64,000 bases of DNA from Azospirillum melinis (GTDB taxonomy: Bacteria > Pseudomonadota > Alphaproteobacteria > Azospirillales > Azospirillaceae): contig NZ_WHOS01000026.1 in NCBI RefSeq assembly GCF_013340935.1, forward strand, positions 36,302-100,301. Reading direction: 5' to 3'. This document shows positions 7,257 to 15,053 of the stretch, in pieces. The translations under genes and the position numbers were made by a program. The notes under the pieces are model-generated. The model searched no databases and was not told the DNA's origin. It worked only from the letters and a program-made list of their open reading frames with translations. Positions within the stretch are counted from its first letter, which is position 1. Each line of letters opens with the position of its first letter.

Positions 7257-8948
7257 TCAGGCTGCCTTGATGTCGCCCAGGAAGGTTTCAACATCCCGGC
7301 GCATCAGTTCAGCCTGCCGGGACAACTCGCCGGCGGCGGTCAGCACCTGACCGGCGGCATTGCCGGCCTCGCCCGCCGCCTGCGTCACCTGGACGATGCT
7401 GCCCGTCACTTCCTGCGTTCCAGCCGCAGCCTGCTGGACATTGCGCGAGATCTCGTTGGTTGCGGCACTCTGCTCCTCGATGGCGGCGGCGATGGCGGTA
7501 GTTATGTCGTTGATGCTGCCGATGGTGCCGCCGATGCCGGTGATCGCCGTCACCACGCCCTGCGTCGTCTGCTGGATGGCGCCGATCTGGCTGGCGATCT
7601 CCTCCGTCGCCTTGGCCGTCTGGCCGGCAAGGCTCTTCACCTCGCTGGCGACCACGGCGAAGCCCTTGCCGGCCTCACCCGCACGGGCCGCTTCGATGGT
7701 GGCGTTCAGCGCCAGCAGGTTGGTCTGGCTGGCGATGTCGGTGATCAGGCCGACCACCTCGCCAATTTTCTGCGCGGCTTCGGCGAGGCTGCGGACCGCA
7801 TCGCTGGTCTGGCCGGCCTCGCTCACCGCCTTGCCGGCGATGTCGGCGGAGCGGGCGATCTGGGTGCCGATCTCGCGGATCGAACTGGCCATCTCTTCGG
7901 TGGCGGTGGCGACGGTCTGGACGTTGGCGCTGGTCTGTTCGGCAGCCGACGCAACGACGGTGGCCTGGGTGCTGGTCTGCTGCGCCATTGCCGACATGCT
8001 GTGCGCGGTGGCGTCCAGCTCCGATGCGGCGGCTGCCACGGTGCGCAGGGCGGTGGTCGATGAATTCTCGAAACCGGTGAGCAACCGTTCGATGGCTTGG
8101 GCGCGGCGCATCTTGGCCTGCTGCTCTGCGGCTTCGACGGCGGCGAGGCGGTCGGCCTCGATCATGTTGTCCTTGAACACTTGGACCGCGCGGGCCATCG
8201 AGCCCAACTCATCCCGTCGCTCCGTGCCAGCGATTTCGACGCTCATCTCCCGGTTTGCCAGCCGGCCCATGGTTCCGGTCAGGGCATGGATCGGCTTCAC
8301 GACCGCGGTCAGGATCAGCAGGGCGGCACCCACGCCAAACATCGCCACCACGAGTATCGCAGCGGCGATCCAGTTGCGGGAGACGACGTAGATCTTGGCC
8401 CCGTTGTCCGCCGCCTTCACCCCCTCGACGCGATTGAAATTCACCAGCTCTTCCAGAATTGCCATGGCAGTGCGGAATTCCTGTCGCGACTCGCCGATGA
8501 ACAGTCCGGAGATTGCCGCCGTGTCGTTCTTGCGCGCGAGAGGGCGCAACTTGTCCCGACTGATGGTGAAATAGCGATTGAGTGACTCGACGAGCTTTCG
8601 ATAGGTCTCCGTTTCCCAGCCCGGTGTCAGCAAGCTCTCATACACGGCGCGCTTTTGTTCTATGGTGCGGATGGTTTTTTCCAGGCTTTCCTCTTCCTTG
8701 CGGATTTCGGTCTCGTCCTGCACGGCGATCAATGCGCCTTCGCCGGTCCGGTAGGAATAGAAGGTCGAATAGAGATCGGAAACGGCGACGACCGATGGCA
8801 GCCAATTGTCGCGAATCTCCGCCGCTTCGTCATTCACAGATGACATGCGGTTGATCGCAAACAGGCCAAGCAGCGCAGTGCCGATCAAAAGCACCGAGAA
8901 AGCCGCAATTACCTTTGTGCGGACAGACGCGTTCATCAACCGATCCAT
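7257..8948 (-). CDS. Methyl-accepting chemotaxis protein
   Basis: A 563-residue transmembrane chemoreceptor that signals through CheA/CheW to the flagellar motor. Order of parts: N-terminal helix VIAAFSVLLIGTALLGLF (about 13-30), a helical periplasmic sensor of the four-helix-bundle type (about 31-185), second helix WIAAAILVVAMFGVGAALLI, a HAMP domain starting at VVKPIHALTG, and a cytoplasmic signalling domain with the conserved hairpin tip (TNLLALNATIEAARAGEAGKG). The ATG at 8948 with GAAGGG upstream is preferred over a TTG 15 bases earlier. No other chemotaxis genes are adjacent, so it is an orphan receptor; its ligand cannot be read from sequence. Confidence 0.95.
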   Translation of the reverse strand: MDRLMNASVRTKVIAAFSVLLIGTALLGLFAINRMSSVNDEAAEIRDNWLPSVVAVSDLYSTFYSYRTGEGALIAVQDETEIRKEEESLEKTIRTIEQKRAVYESLLTPGWETETYRKLVESLNRYFTISRDKLRPLARKNDTAAISGLFIGESRQEFRTAMAILEELVNFNRVEGVKAADNGAKIYVVSRNWIAAAILVVAMFGVGAALLILTAVVKPIHALTGTMGRLANREMSVEIAGTERRDELGSMARAVQVFKDNMIEADRLAAVEAAEQQAKMRRAQAIERLLTGFENSSTTALRTVAAAASELDATAHSMSAMAQQTSTQATVVASAAEQTSANVQTVATATEEMASSIREIGTQIARSADIAGKAVSEAGQTSDAVRSLAEAAQKIGEVVGLITDIASQTNLLALNATIEAARAGEAGKGFAVVASEVKSLAGQTAKATEEIASQIGAIQQTTQGVVTAITGIGGTIGSINDITTAIAAAIEEQSAATNEISRNVQQAAAGTQEVTGSIVQVTQAAGEAGNAAGQVLTAAGELSRQAELMRRDVETFLGDIKAA

Positions 8949-9155
8949 GGCTAAACCCTTCAACCTCTAACCATTGTGAGTCTTAATAGAATCACAGGAA
9001 GGTTAAATTGGGGCTTACCCTTATCGATTTCCCTTCATGGCCTCCGAAGGAAAATGTCGGAAAGTGGTCTGATTTTTATGATCCACGACTCGAAAAGCCA
9101 CGCTTGTGTGGCCTCTGAGAAATCGTTGAGCGTGCTTGGTAGAAATTTGAAGTTA

Positions 9156-9231
9156 TGGTGATCCGGGTGGGATTCGAACCCACGGCCACATGATTAAAAG
9201 TCACGTGCTCTACCGACTGAGCTACCGGATC
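9156..9231 (-). tRNA. tRNA-Lys (anticodon UUU)
   Basis: Read on the minus strand: acceptor GATCCGG pairs with CCGGATC, the D arm is GCTCAGTCGGTAGAGC, the anticodon loop CTTTTAA carries TTT, and the T arm contains GGTTCGAATCC. The CCA end is encoded (complement of 9156-9158). It decodes AAA and AAG. Confidence 0.97.
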
Positions 9232-9277
9232 ATCCAGAGCGGCGGTGGGAAACTGACCCCCGCCGGGAAGTGGGCGC

Positions 9278-9306
9278 ACCATAGAAAGACGCGCCCGAAA
9301 GGTCAA
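9278..9306 (-). promoter_or_regulatory. Probable sigma-70 promoter for tRNA-Lys
   Basis: On the minus strand TTGACC (9306-9301) and TATGGT (9283-9278) are separated by 17 bases, giving a start about 40 bases before the mature tRNA. Five of six and four of six positions match the consensus hexamers. Confidence 0.5.
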
Positions 9307-9362
9307 CCATGGGCTTGATGGCAGATGCAGGATTTTGCGATCAAGCCCCATCAAACCCATGG
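9307..9362. repeat. Nested inverted repeat between coaD and tRNA-Lys
   Basis: CCATGGGCTTGATGG (9307-9321) and CCATCAAACCCATGG (9348-9362) are complementary at 14 of 15 positions. Inside, GGGCTTGAT (9311-9319) is also perfectly complementary to ATCAAGCCC (9340-9348), so two exclusive hairpins can form from the same left arm. There is no T-tract on either strand. The element directly follows the coaD stop codon on the minus strand and may act as its terminator or an RNA-stabilising hairpin. Confidence 0.6.
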
Positions 9363-9371
9363 CTTCGGGGA

Positions 9372-9935
9372 TCAGGTCTGGCTGGTCGTCGGGACAGTGC
9401 CGTTGCCCGCCTCCAGAGCGAAGCGTTCGGCCAGCCGTTCGGCGACACGGGCCGAGACGAAATGGCGGATGTCGCCGCCCAAGCGCCCGATCTCCTTCAC
9501 GAAGCGCGAGGAGATGAACTGGTGTTTCTCCGACGACATCAGGAAGATCGTCTCGACCTTCGGGTTCAGACGGGCATTCATGCCCGCCATCTGGAATTCA
9601 TATTCGAAATCCGAGACGGCGCGCAGGCCGCGGATGATGACGCGGGCGTTCATCTCGATGGCGAAATGCATCAGCAGATTGTCGAACGCCCGCACCTCTA
9701 TGCTGGCCCCGCCGGCATTCAGCGCGGCCACATCCTCGCGAACCATGGCGACCCGCTCGTCCGTGGAGTAGAGCGGCCCCTTGCCGGCATTCCGGGCGAC
9801 GCCGATGATCAGGTGGTCGACCTGACGGGCGGCGCGCTGAATGATGTCCATGTGACCGTTGGTGATCGGATCGAAGGTGCCTGGATAGACACCGATTCGA
9901 CGACCCTTGCTGGTCTCGGTCTGGCTGGTCGCCAT
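9372..9935 (-). CDS. coaD: Phosphopantetheine adenylyltransferase
   Basis: Transfers AMP from ATP to 4'-phosphopantetheine to give dephospho-CoA, the penultimate step of coenzyme A synthesis; cytosolic hexamer in the family. It has the nucleotidyltransferase motif YPGTFDPITNGHMDI (T/HxGH type), the substrate loop IIRGLRAVSDFEYEFQ and the SSRFVKEI motif near the C-terminus. At 187 residues it carries a slightly longer N-terminus (MATSQTETSKGRR) and C-terminus than the roughly 160-residue norm. It follows gyrA by 23 bases on the same strand and is probably co-transcribed with it, an arrangement common in this group. Confidence 0.96.
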   Translation of the reverse strand: MATSQTETSKGRRIGVYPGTFDPITNGHMDIIQRAARQVDHLIIGVARNAGKGPLYSTDERVAMVREDVAALNAGGASIEVRAFDNLLMHFAIEMNARVIIRGLRAVSDFEYEFQMAGMNARLNPKVETIFLMSSEKHQFISSRFVKEIGRLGGDIRHFVSARVAERLAERFALEAGNGTVPTTSQT

Positions 9936-9958
9936 GGGTTCCCCTTTAGGCCCGTCCG

Positions 9959-12769
9959 TTATTCGTTCGGCCCGGTGGTGCCGCCGGCATCGCCGACCGA
10001 CCCGACCGAACCGTTGGCGTCACCGCCGTCCTCGACCCCAGTCTCCCCGACGCCGTTTTCACCCACGCCATTCTCGCCTTCTTCCTCGGCGATGGTGGCG
10101 ACGGACACCACGCGCTCGTCCGCCCCCACGCGGAACAGCGTGACGCCCAGCGTCTTGCGGCCCGCCACCCGCACGTCGTGCAGAGGCATGCGGATGACCT
10201 GGCCGCCGTTGGTGACCATCATCACCTGATGGTTCGATTCCACCGGGAAGGCGGCGACGATGGAGCCGTTACGCTCACCCATCTCCATGTTCCAGATGCC
10301 CTGGCCCCCGCGTCCGGCAGTGCGATACTCGTAGGACGAGCTGCGCTTGCCATAGCCGCGGTCGGAGACAGTGAGAATATACTGTTCCTTTTGTTTCAAT
10401 TCTTCGTACCGCTCCTGCGACAGGGTGACGCTGTCGGTCGGCACCTCGTCCGCCTCCGGAGCGGCCTCGCCCTCCATCTCCAGCCCTTCGTCGCGCTTCA
10501 TCTTGAAGAAGGCGGCGCGTTCCTCGGGCGTGGCGTCGACATGGGCCAGGATCGACAGCGACACCACTTCGTCCCCGTCGGCCAGCTTGATGCCGCGCAC
10601 GCCGGTGGAGGTGCGGCCGGCGAAGACGCGCACGTCGTCCACCGGGAATCGGATGCACTTGCCGCCGCGGGTCGCCAGCAGGATGTCGTCGGTTTCCGAG
10701 CAGGTGTGGACGCCGATCAGCCGCTCGCCTTCCTCCTCCAGCTTCATGGCGATCAGGCCGTTCGAGCGGATGTTGGCGAAGTCGGACATGCGGTTGCGGC
10801 GTACGTTGCCCTTCGACGTGGCGAAGACGACGTGCAGATCGGACCAGGCGGCCTCGTCTTCCGGCAGCGGCAGGACGGTGGTTATCGTCTCCCCGTCGAT
10901 CAGCGGCAGCAGATTGACGAAGGCCTTGCCGCGCGCCTGCGGGTTGCCCAGCGGCAGGCGGTAGACCTTCAGCTTATAGACCATGCCGCGGTTCGAGAAG
11001 AGCAGCAGCGGCGTGTGGGTGTTGGCGACGAACAGATCGCTGACCGCATCCTCCGCCTTCATCGACATGCCGGAGCGGCCCTTGCCGCCGCGCTTCTGCG
11101 CACGGTAGGTCGACAGCGGCACCCGCTTCACATAGCCGGACTGGCTGACGGTGACGACCATGTCCTCGCGCTGGATCAGGTCCTCGATGTCGGCCTCGAA
11201 CTCCAGATCCTGGATCTCAGTGCGGCGCGGCGTGCCGAACCGCTCCTTCATCTCGACCAGCTCGTCGCGCAGGATCCCCATCAGCTTCGGCCGGTTGGCG
11301 AGCGTGGCGAGGAAATCGGCGATCTGGTCGGTGACGTCGGTCAACTCGGCGCCGATCTTGTCGCGCTCCAGCCCGGTCAGGCGGTGCAGGCGCAGGTCGA
11401 GAATGGCGCGCGCCTGGACTTCCGACAGCCGGTAGGTGCCCTGTTCGCTGACGCCACGGCCCGGCTCGTCGATCAGTTCGATCAGCGGGCCGACGTCATG
11501 GACCGGCCACTCGCGGTTCATCATCTCCTCGCGCGCCCAGACCGGATCGGGGGCGCTGCGGATCAGTTCGATCATCGCATCCAGGTTGGCGACGGCGACC
11601 GCCAGACCGACCAAGGTGTGCGCGCGCTCGCGGGCCTTGCCCAGCAGGAACTCTGTCCGGCGGGTGATGACCTGCTCGCGGAAGCGGACGAAGGCGGTGA
11701 TGATCTGCAGCAGATGCATCAGCTCCGGACGGCCGCCGTTCAGCGCCAGCATGTTGACGCCGAAGGAGGTCTGGAGCTGGGTGTGGCGGAACAGCTGGGC
11801 CAGCACCACGTCGGGAACCGCGTCGCGCTTCAGCTCGATCACCACGCGCACGCCGTCGCGGTCGGATTCGTCGCGCAGGTCGGCGATGCCCTCGATCGTC
11901 TTGTCGTTCACGACCTCGCCGATGCGCTCCATCAGCTTGGCCTTGTTGACCTGATAGGGGATCTCGGTCGCGACGATGGCGGTGCGGTCCTTGCGCACCT
12001 CCTCGAAGTGGGTCTTGGCGCGCAGGATAATCGAGCCGCGCCCGGTCTGCAGCGCCGCCCGGCTGCCCGACCGGCCGAGGATCAGGCCGCCCGTCGGGAA
12101 ATCAGGGCCGGGCACATGTTCCATCAGCTCTTCGAGCGTGACGTCGGGGTTGTCGATATAGGCGCAGCAGGCGTCGATCACCTCGCCCAGATTGTGGGTC
12201 GGGATGTTGGTCGCCATGCCGACGGCGATGCCGCCGGCGCCGTTCACCAGCAGGTTCGGGAAGCGGGCCGGGACGACGGTGGGCTCACGGCCCGAATCGT
12301 CGTAGCTGGCCTGGAAGTCGATGGTGTCCTTGTCGATGTCGTCCAGCAGCGCTTCCGCCGCCTTGGCCAGACGCGCCTCGGTGTAGCGCATAGCCGCCGG
12401 CGGGTCGCCGTCCATCGAACCGAAATTGCCCTGGCCGTCGATCAGCGGCAGGCGCATCGAGAAGTCCTGCGCCATGCGGACCATGGCGTCGTAGATCGCG
12501 CTGTCGCCGTGCGGGTGGTATTTACCCATCACATCGCCGACGATGCGCGCCGACTTCTTGTAGGGCTTGGTCGAGTCGTACCCGCCCTCCTTCATCGCGT
12601 AGAGGATGCGCCGGTGCACCGGCTTCAGCCCGTCGCGGACGTCGGGCAGGGCACGGCTCACGATCACGCTCATCGCGTAGTCGAGATACGATTTCCGCAT
12701 CTCGTCTTCGATGTTGATCGGCGCGATGTCGGAGGCGGGAGGAAGGGGCGTATTGCTCAAGCAGGACAC
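9959..12769 (-). CDS. gyrA: DNA gyrase subunit A
   Basis: The 936-residue A subunit of DNA gyrase, which breaks and rejoins DNA during ATP-driven negative supercoiling with GyrB. Catalytic tyrosine lies in AAMRYTEARL; the quinolone-resistance region reads HPHGDSAIYDAMVRMAQ with the usual Ser and Asp, so no classic resistance change is seen. The GyrA box appears as QKRGGKGRSG, marking the supercoiling C-terminal domain, which has a charged insertion (about 765-800) and an odd glycine-rich tail at the end (repeats of ENGVG/ETGVE). The start is uncertain: GTG at 12769 or TTG at 12760, both giving the conserved TPLPPASDIAPINIEDEM. Confidence 0.97.
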   Translation of the reverse strand: MSCLSNTPLPPASDIAPINIEDEMRKSYLDYAMSVIVSRALPDVRDGLKPVHRRILYAMKEGGYDSTKPYKKSARIVGDVMGKYHPHGDSAIYDAMVRMAQDFSMRLPLIDGQGNFGSMDGDPPAAMRYTEARLAKAAEALLDDIDKDTIDFQASYDDSGREPTVVPARFPNLLVNGAGGIAVGMATNIPTHNLGEVIDACCAYIDNPDVTLEELMEHVPGPDFPTGGLILGRSGSRAALQTGRGSIILRAKTHFEEVRKDRTAIVATEIPYQVNKAKLMERIGEVVNDKTIEGIADLRDESDRDGVRVVIELKRDAVPDVVLAQLFRHTQLQTSFGVNMLALNGGRPELMHLLQIITAFVRFREQVITRRTEFLLGKARERAHTLVGLAVAVANLDAMIELIRSAPDPVWAREEMMNREWPVHDVGPLIELIDEPGRGVSEQGTYRLSEVQARAILDLRLHRLTGLERDKIGAELTDVTDQIADFLATLANRPKLMGILRDELVEMKERFGTPRRTEIQDLEFEADIEDLIQREDMVVTVSQSGYVKRVPLSTYRAQKRGGKGRSGMSMKAEDAVSDLFVANTHTPLLLFSNRGMVYKLKVYRLPLGNPQARGKAFVNLLPLIDGETITTVLPLPEDEAAWSDLHVVFATSKGNVRRNRMSDFANIRSNGLIAMKLEEEGERLIGVHTCSETDDILLATRGGKCIRFPVDDVRVFAGRTSTGVRGIKLADGDEVVSLSILAHVDATPEERAAFFKMKRDEGLEMEGEAAPEADEVPTDSVTLSQERYEELKQKEQYILTVSDRGYGKRSSSYEYRTAGRGGQGIWNMEMGERNGSIVAAFPVESNHQVMMVTNGGQVIRMPLHDVRVAGRKTLGVTLFRVGADERVVSVATIAEEEGENGVGENGVGETGVEDGGDANGSVGSVGDAGGTTGPNE

Positions 12770-12897
12770 TCATTCTTCGAATGCGCCGCCGCTTAACGAA
12801 TCCGCGGCAGTCACTGGCCTTGCGGGCCGAAGGTTTTGCCTAAGAAATATAGCAACTCTCGCAATTGCACACAACGATTCGGGGCTGAAAAGCCGCC

Positions 12898-14256
12898 TCA
12901 ACGCCGGCTCAGATACGCGAATCGGAGCGAGAGGATGGTGACCGATACCAAGCTGGCGATCAGGATTCCCTCGAACAGCCCGTGGGCACCGTGGCCGAGG
13001 CCGAAGACCAGGAAGGCCGACACCGGAATCATCACCACCGCGTAGGAGAAGAAGTGCAGCGCCGTCGGGATCCAGGCGTCGTGCCGGCCGCGCAGTGCGT
13101 TCGCCATCACCGTCTGCCCACCGTCGGCGATCAGGATCCAGGCGGTGAAGGCGATCAGCGGCACCACCGCCTCCAGCAGCTGTGGATCGTTGGAGTAGAT
13201 GGCGCCCAGCGCGTCGGGCATGCTGCGATAGAGGATGCCGACGCAGGCCAGGATAGCGCTGGTGACGCCGAGGCCGGTCCAGCCGGCCAGCGCCATGTCG
13301 CTGCGGTCGCCGCGGCCATAGGCGACGCCGACCCGAACCGCGGTGGCCGAGGCTAGGCCGACCGCGGCCATGAAGGGCAGGGCGGTCAGGTTCAGCCCGA
13401 CCGTGTAGGCACCCAGCGCCAGCGGGGAGATCATGCCGGCGAACAGGCCGAGCCCACCGAAAGCCCCGCTCTCCACCCCGATGCTGAGCCCGGCGGCATA
13501 GCCGAGGTGACGCTGGCGCGCGGCACCGCTCCACCAGTCGGCGACGGGCAGGCGAACCTGCCAGCGCTCATGGTCTCGCATCCACCAGACATAGGCGACG
13601 AGCCCCAGCCCCATGGCCCAGCGCACGATGGTGGTCGCCCAGGCGGAGCCGACCGCGCCCAGCGGCTCCAGCCCGACATGGCCCCACACCAGCGCCCAGG
13701 CCAGTGCCGCATTGACGATGTTGCCGATCACCATGGCGACCATGCCCGGCCATGGGCGCTTGATGCCCTCCAGGAAAAAGCCGGTGGTGATGTACAGCAT
13801 CATGCCCGGCGCGCCGAGGCCCAGAACCGCCAGCACATGGGCGCCGCCGGCAGACATCTCCGCGGTCTGGCCGCCCGCCTGGAAAAGCGGCACGCCCAGC
13901 AGCGAGACCAGGGCGAACAGCACCCCCAGCAGCAGCGCATAGGGGACCGACCGCCGCCATGCCCGTCCGCAGTCGGCATCGTTGCCGGCGCCGAAGGCGT
14001 GGGCGGTGATCATCACGGTGCCCATCAGCAGACCGACCCCGGTGCCCACCATGATGTTGCCGGGCAGATGGGCCAGCCCGTAATAGGCCAGCTCCTGGGC
14101 GGAGAAACGGCCGACGATGGCGGTGTCGACCGCCATCATCACCATCAGGCCGGCGCGGGAGACGATGACCGGCGCCGCCAGCCGCAGCAGTTCGCCGATG
14201 TGTGCGGCAAGGCGCGCGCGCAACGGCTCCGGGGCGGGGAGGATGGCGGTGCTCAT
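12898..14256 (-). CDS. MATE family multidrug/Na+ antiporter
   Basis: A 452-residue inner-membrane exporter of the NorM-like MATE family with two six-helix halves (about 20-230 and 245-450). Typical elements are LAAPVIVSRAGLMVMMAVDTAIVGRF near the N-terminus, GNIMVGTGVGLLMGTVMITAHAFGA, and AVGLASATAVRVGVAYGRGD opening the second half. Such proteins expel cationic drugs or metabolites using Na+ or H+ gradients. ATG 14256 with CAGG upstream fits family length; a longer open frame upstream has no coding character. It is divergent from the entericidin-like gene, sharing a 304-base intergenic region. Confidence 0.92.
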   Translation of the reverse strand: MSTAILPAPEPLRARLAAHIGELLRLAAPVIVSRAGLMVMMAVDTAIVGRFSAQELAYYGLAHLPGNIMVGTGVGLLMGTVMITAHAFGAGNDADCGRAWRRSVPYALLLGVLFALVSLLGVPLFQAGGQTAEMSAGGAHVLAVLGLGAPGMMLYITTGFFLEGIKRPWPGMVAMVIGNIVNAALAWALVWGHVGLEPLGAVGSAWATTIVRWAMGLGLVAYVWWMRDHERWQVRLPVADWWSGAARQRHLGYAAGLSIGVESGAFGGLGLFAGMISPLALGAYTVGLNLTALPFMAAVGLASATAVRVGVAYGRGDRSDMALAGWTGLGVTSAILACVGILYRSMPDALGAIYSNDPQLLEAVVPLIAFTAWILIADGGQTVMANALRGRHDAWIPTALHFFSYAVVMIPVSAFLVFGLGHGAHGLFEGILIASLVSVTILSLRFAYLSRR

Positions 14257-14560
14257 GACGAAACCTGTGGTGGAAGAGGGTGGTGTCGCGGCCTGTGCCG
14301 TGCTGCCGGACCGTAAGGCTTGACCGGAAAGCGGGCAGACTGCGCAAAAGCTGGTCATCTTGCCCGGTGGGCGTACCGCGTCAAGGTTTTCGGGCGCCTC
14401 GAAAGGACCGTTGCATTCACTGCATGGCGGCGAGGTGGGGTGCGGAACCAAGCCGCTGTCATTCCGTTGTCAGAAACAGAGACGAACGACACCCCGGCCA
14501 TCGCCCAATCGCAATCGCTCATTTCTTTCTCCCAGCCCCACCCCAGACCGGAGAGACACC
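14257..14560. other. Divergent intergenic region, MATE gene / entericidin-like gene
   Basis: The 304 bases hold no coding frame that I can support. The only clear signal is the EcfG-type promoter at 14444-14468 pointing toward the entericidin-like gene. No promoter for the MATE gene stands out. Confidence 0.6.
14444..14468 (+). promoter_or_regulatory. EcfG-type general-stress promoter of the entericidin-like gene
   Basis: GGAAC (14444-14448), a 16-base spacer and CGTT (14465-14468) match exactly the GGAAC-N16/17-CGTT consensus known for alphaproteobacterial EcfG sigma factors. The predicted start gives a leader of roughly 85 bases before the ATG at 14561. An EcfG-type sigma gene is in this window at 40668-41141. 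Confidence 0.65.
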
Positions 14561-14746
14561 ATGCAGCACGCCAAGAACCGCCGGCAGCGCGCCACCGCCC
14601 GCGCCATCCCGTTCCCCGCGCGCGAGATGGTGATCCTGACCTTTCTGATGGCGCTGGCGGCCATGCTGACCGGCTGCAACACGGTCGAGGGGGCCGGGCA
14701 GGACGTCCAGGCCGGAGGCCGGGCGATTGAACGGACGGTCGACTGA
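14561..14746 (+). CDS. Entericidin A/B-like small lipoprotein
   Basis: A 61-residue protein with a short basic start, a hydrophobic segment (MVILTFLMALAAML) and the lipobox LTGC, after which the mature peptide reads NTVEGAGQDVQAGGRAIE, the entericidin family pattern (CNTxxGxGxDxxxxGxAIE). Family members are tiny membrane lipoproteins linked to stress-controlled cell lysis (EcnB) and its antagonist (EcnA) in E. coli. It would be lipidated and exported by Lol or stay in the inner membrane. GGAGAGAC lies just before the ATG. The upstream EcfG-type promoter suggests general-stress control, parallel to the stationary-phase control of ecnB in enterobacteria. Confidence 0.88.
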   Translation: MQHAKNRRQRATARAIPFPAREMVILTFLMALAAMLTGCNTVEGAGQDVQAGGRAIERTVD

Positions 14747-14795
14747 CGCGTTATCCCAGGGCCACCCCCATGCACCCTCGCGAAGGAGTTCCCGT

Positions 14796-14984
14796 ATGAG
14801 CGAACCGCAGAAGCCGTCTACCCCCGGCGAGATTCCGCCGCCGTCCAACCCGAATCCGCCGCAACCCGACCGGCCGACGACGCCCGATCCCTATCCGGTG
14901 CCCGACAACCCCGGCATCCTGCCGGAAGTTCCTCCGCCGGCCGACGAGCCGATGCCGGGCATGCCCAACCCGACGACGGCGTGA
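14796..14984 (+). CDS. Small proline-rich protein of unknown function
   Basis: A 62-residue frame with an excellent ribosome-binding site (AAGGAG at 14783-14788, seven bases before ATG). About one third of residues are proline, in runs such as IPPPSNPNPPQPDRP and EVPPPADEP, with almost no hydrophobic residues, so it should be disordered and cytosolic. No family is recognised. It lies 49 bases after the entericidin-like gene and probably shares its stress-controlled transcript. Low-complexity frames are easily spurious in GC-rich DNA, but the strong Shine-Dalgarno sequence favours a real gene. Confidence 0.6.
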   Translation: MSEPQKPSTPGEIPPPSNPNPPQPDRPTTPDPYPVPDNPGILPEVPPPADEPMPGMPNPTTA

Positions 14985-15053
14985 CGGCGTCGCTGTAATG
15001 TAAAGGACCGGGGGAGGGGGCCTTTTCGCCGCTTCCTCCCCAACCCGAACCGC

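Noticed and set aside
10178..12796. 872-residue plus-strand frame opposite gyrA
   Set aside because: Shadow of gyrA; no motif, and composition is typical of antisense GC-rich DNA.
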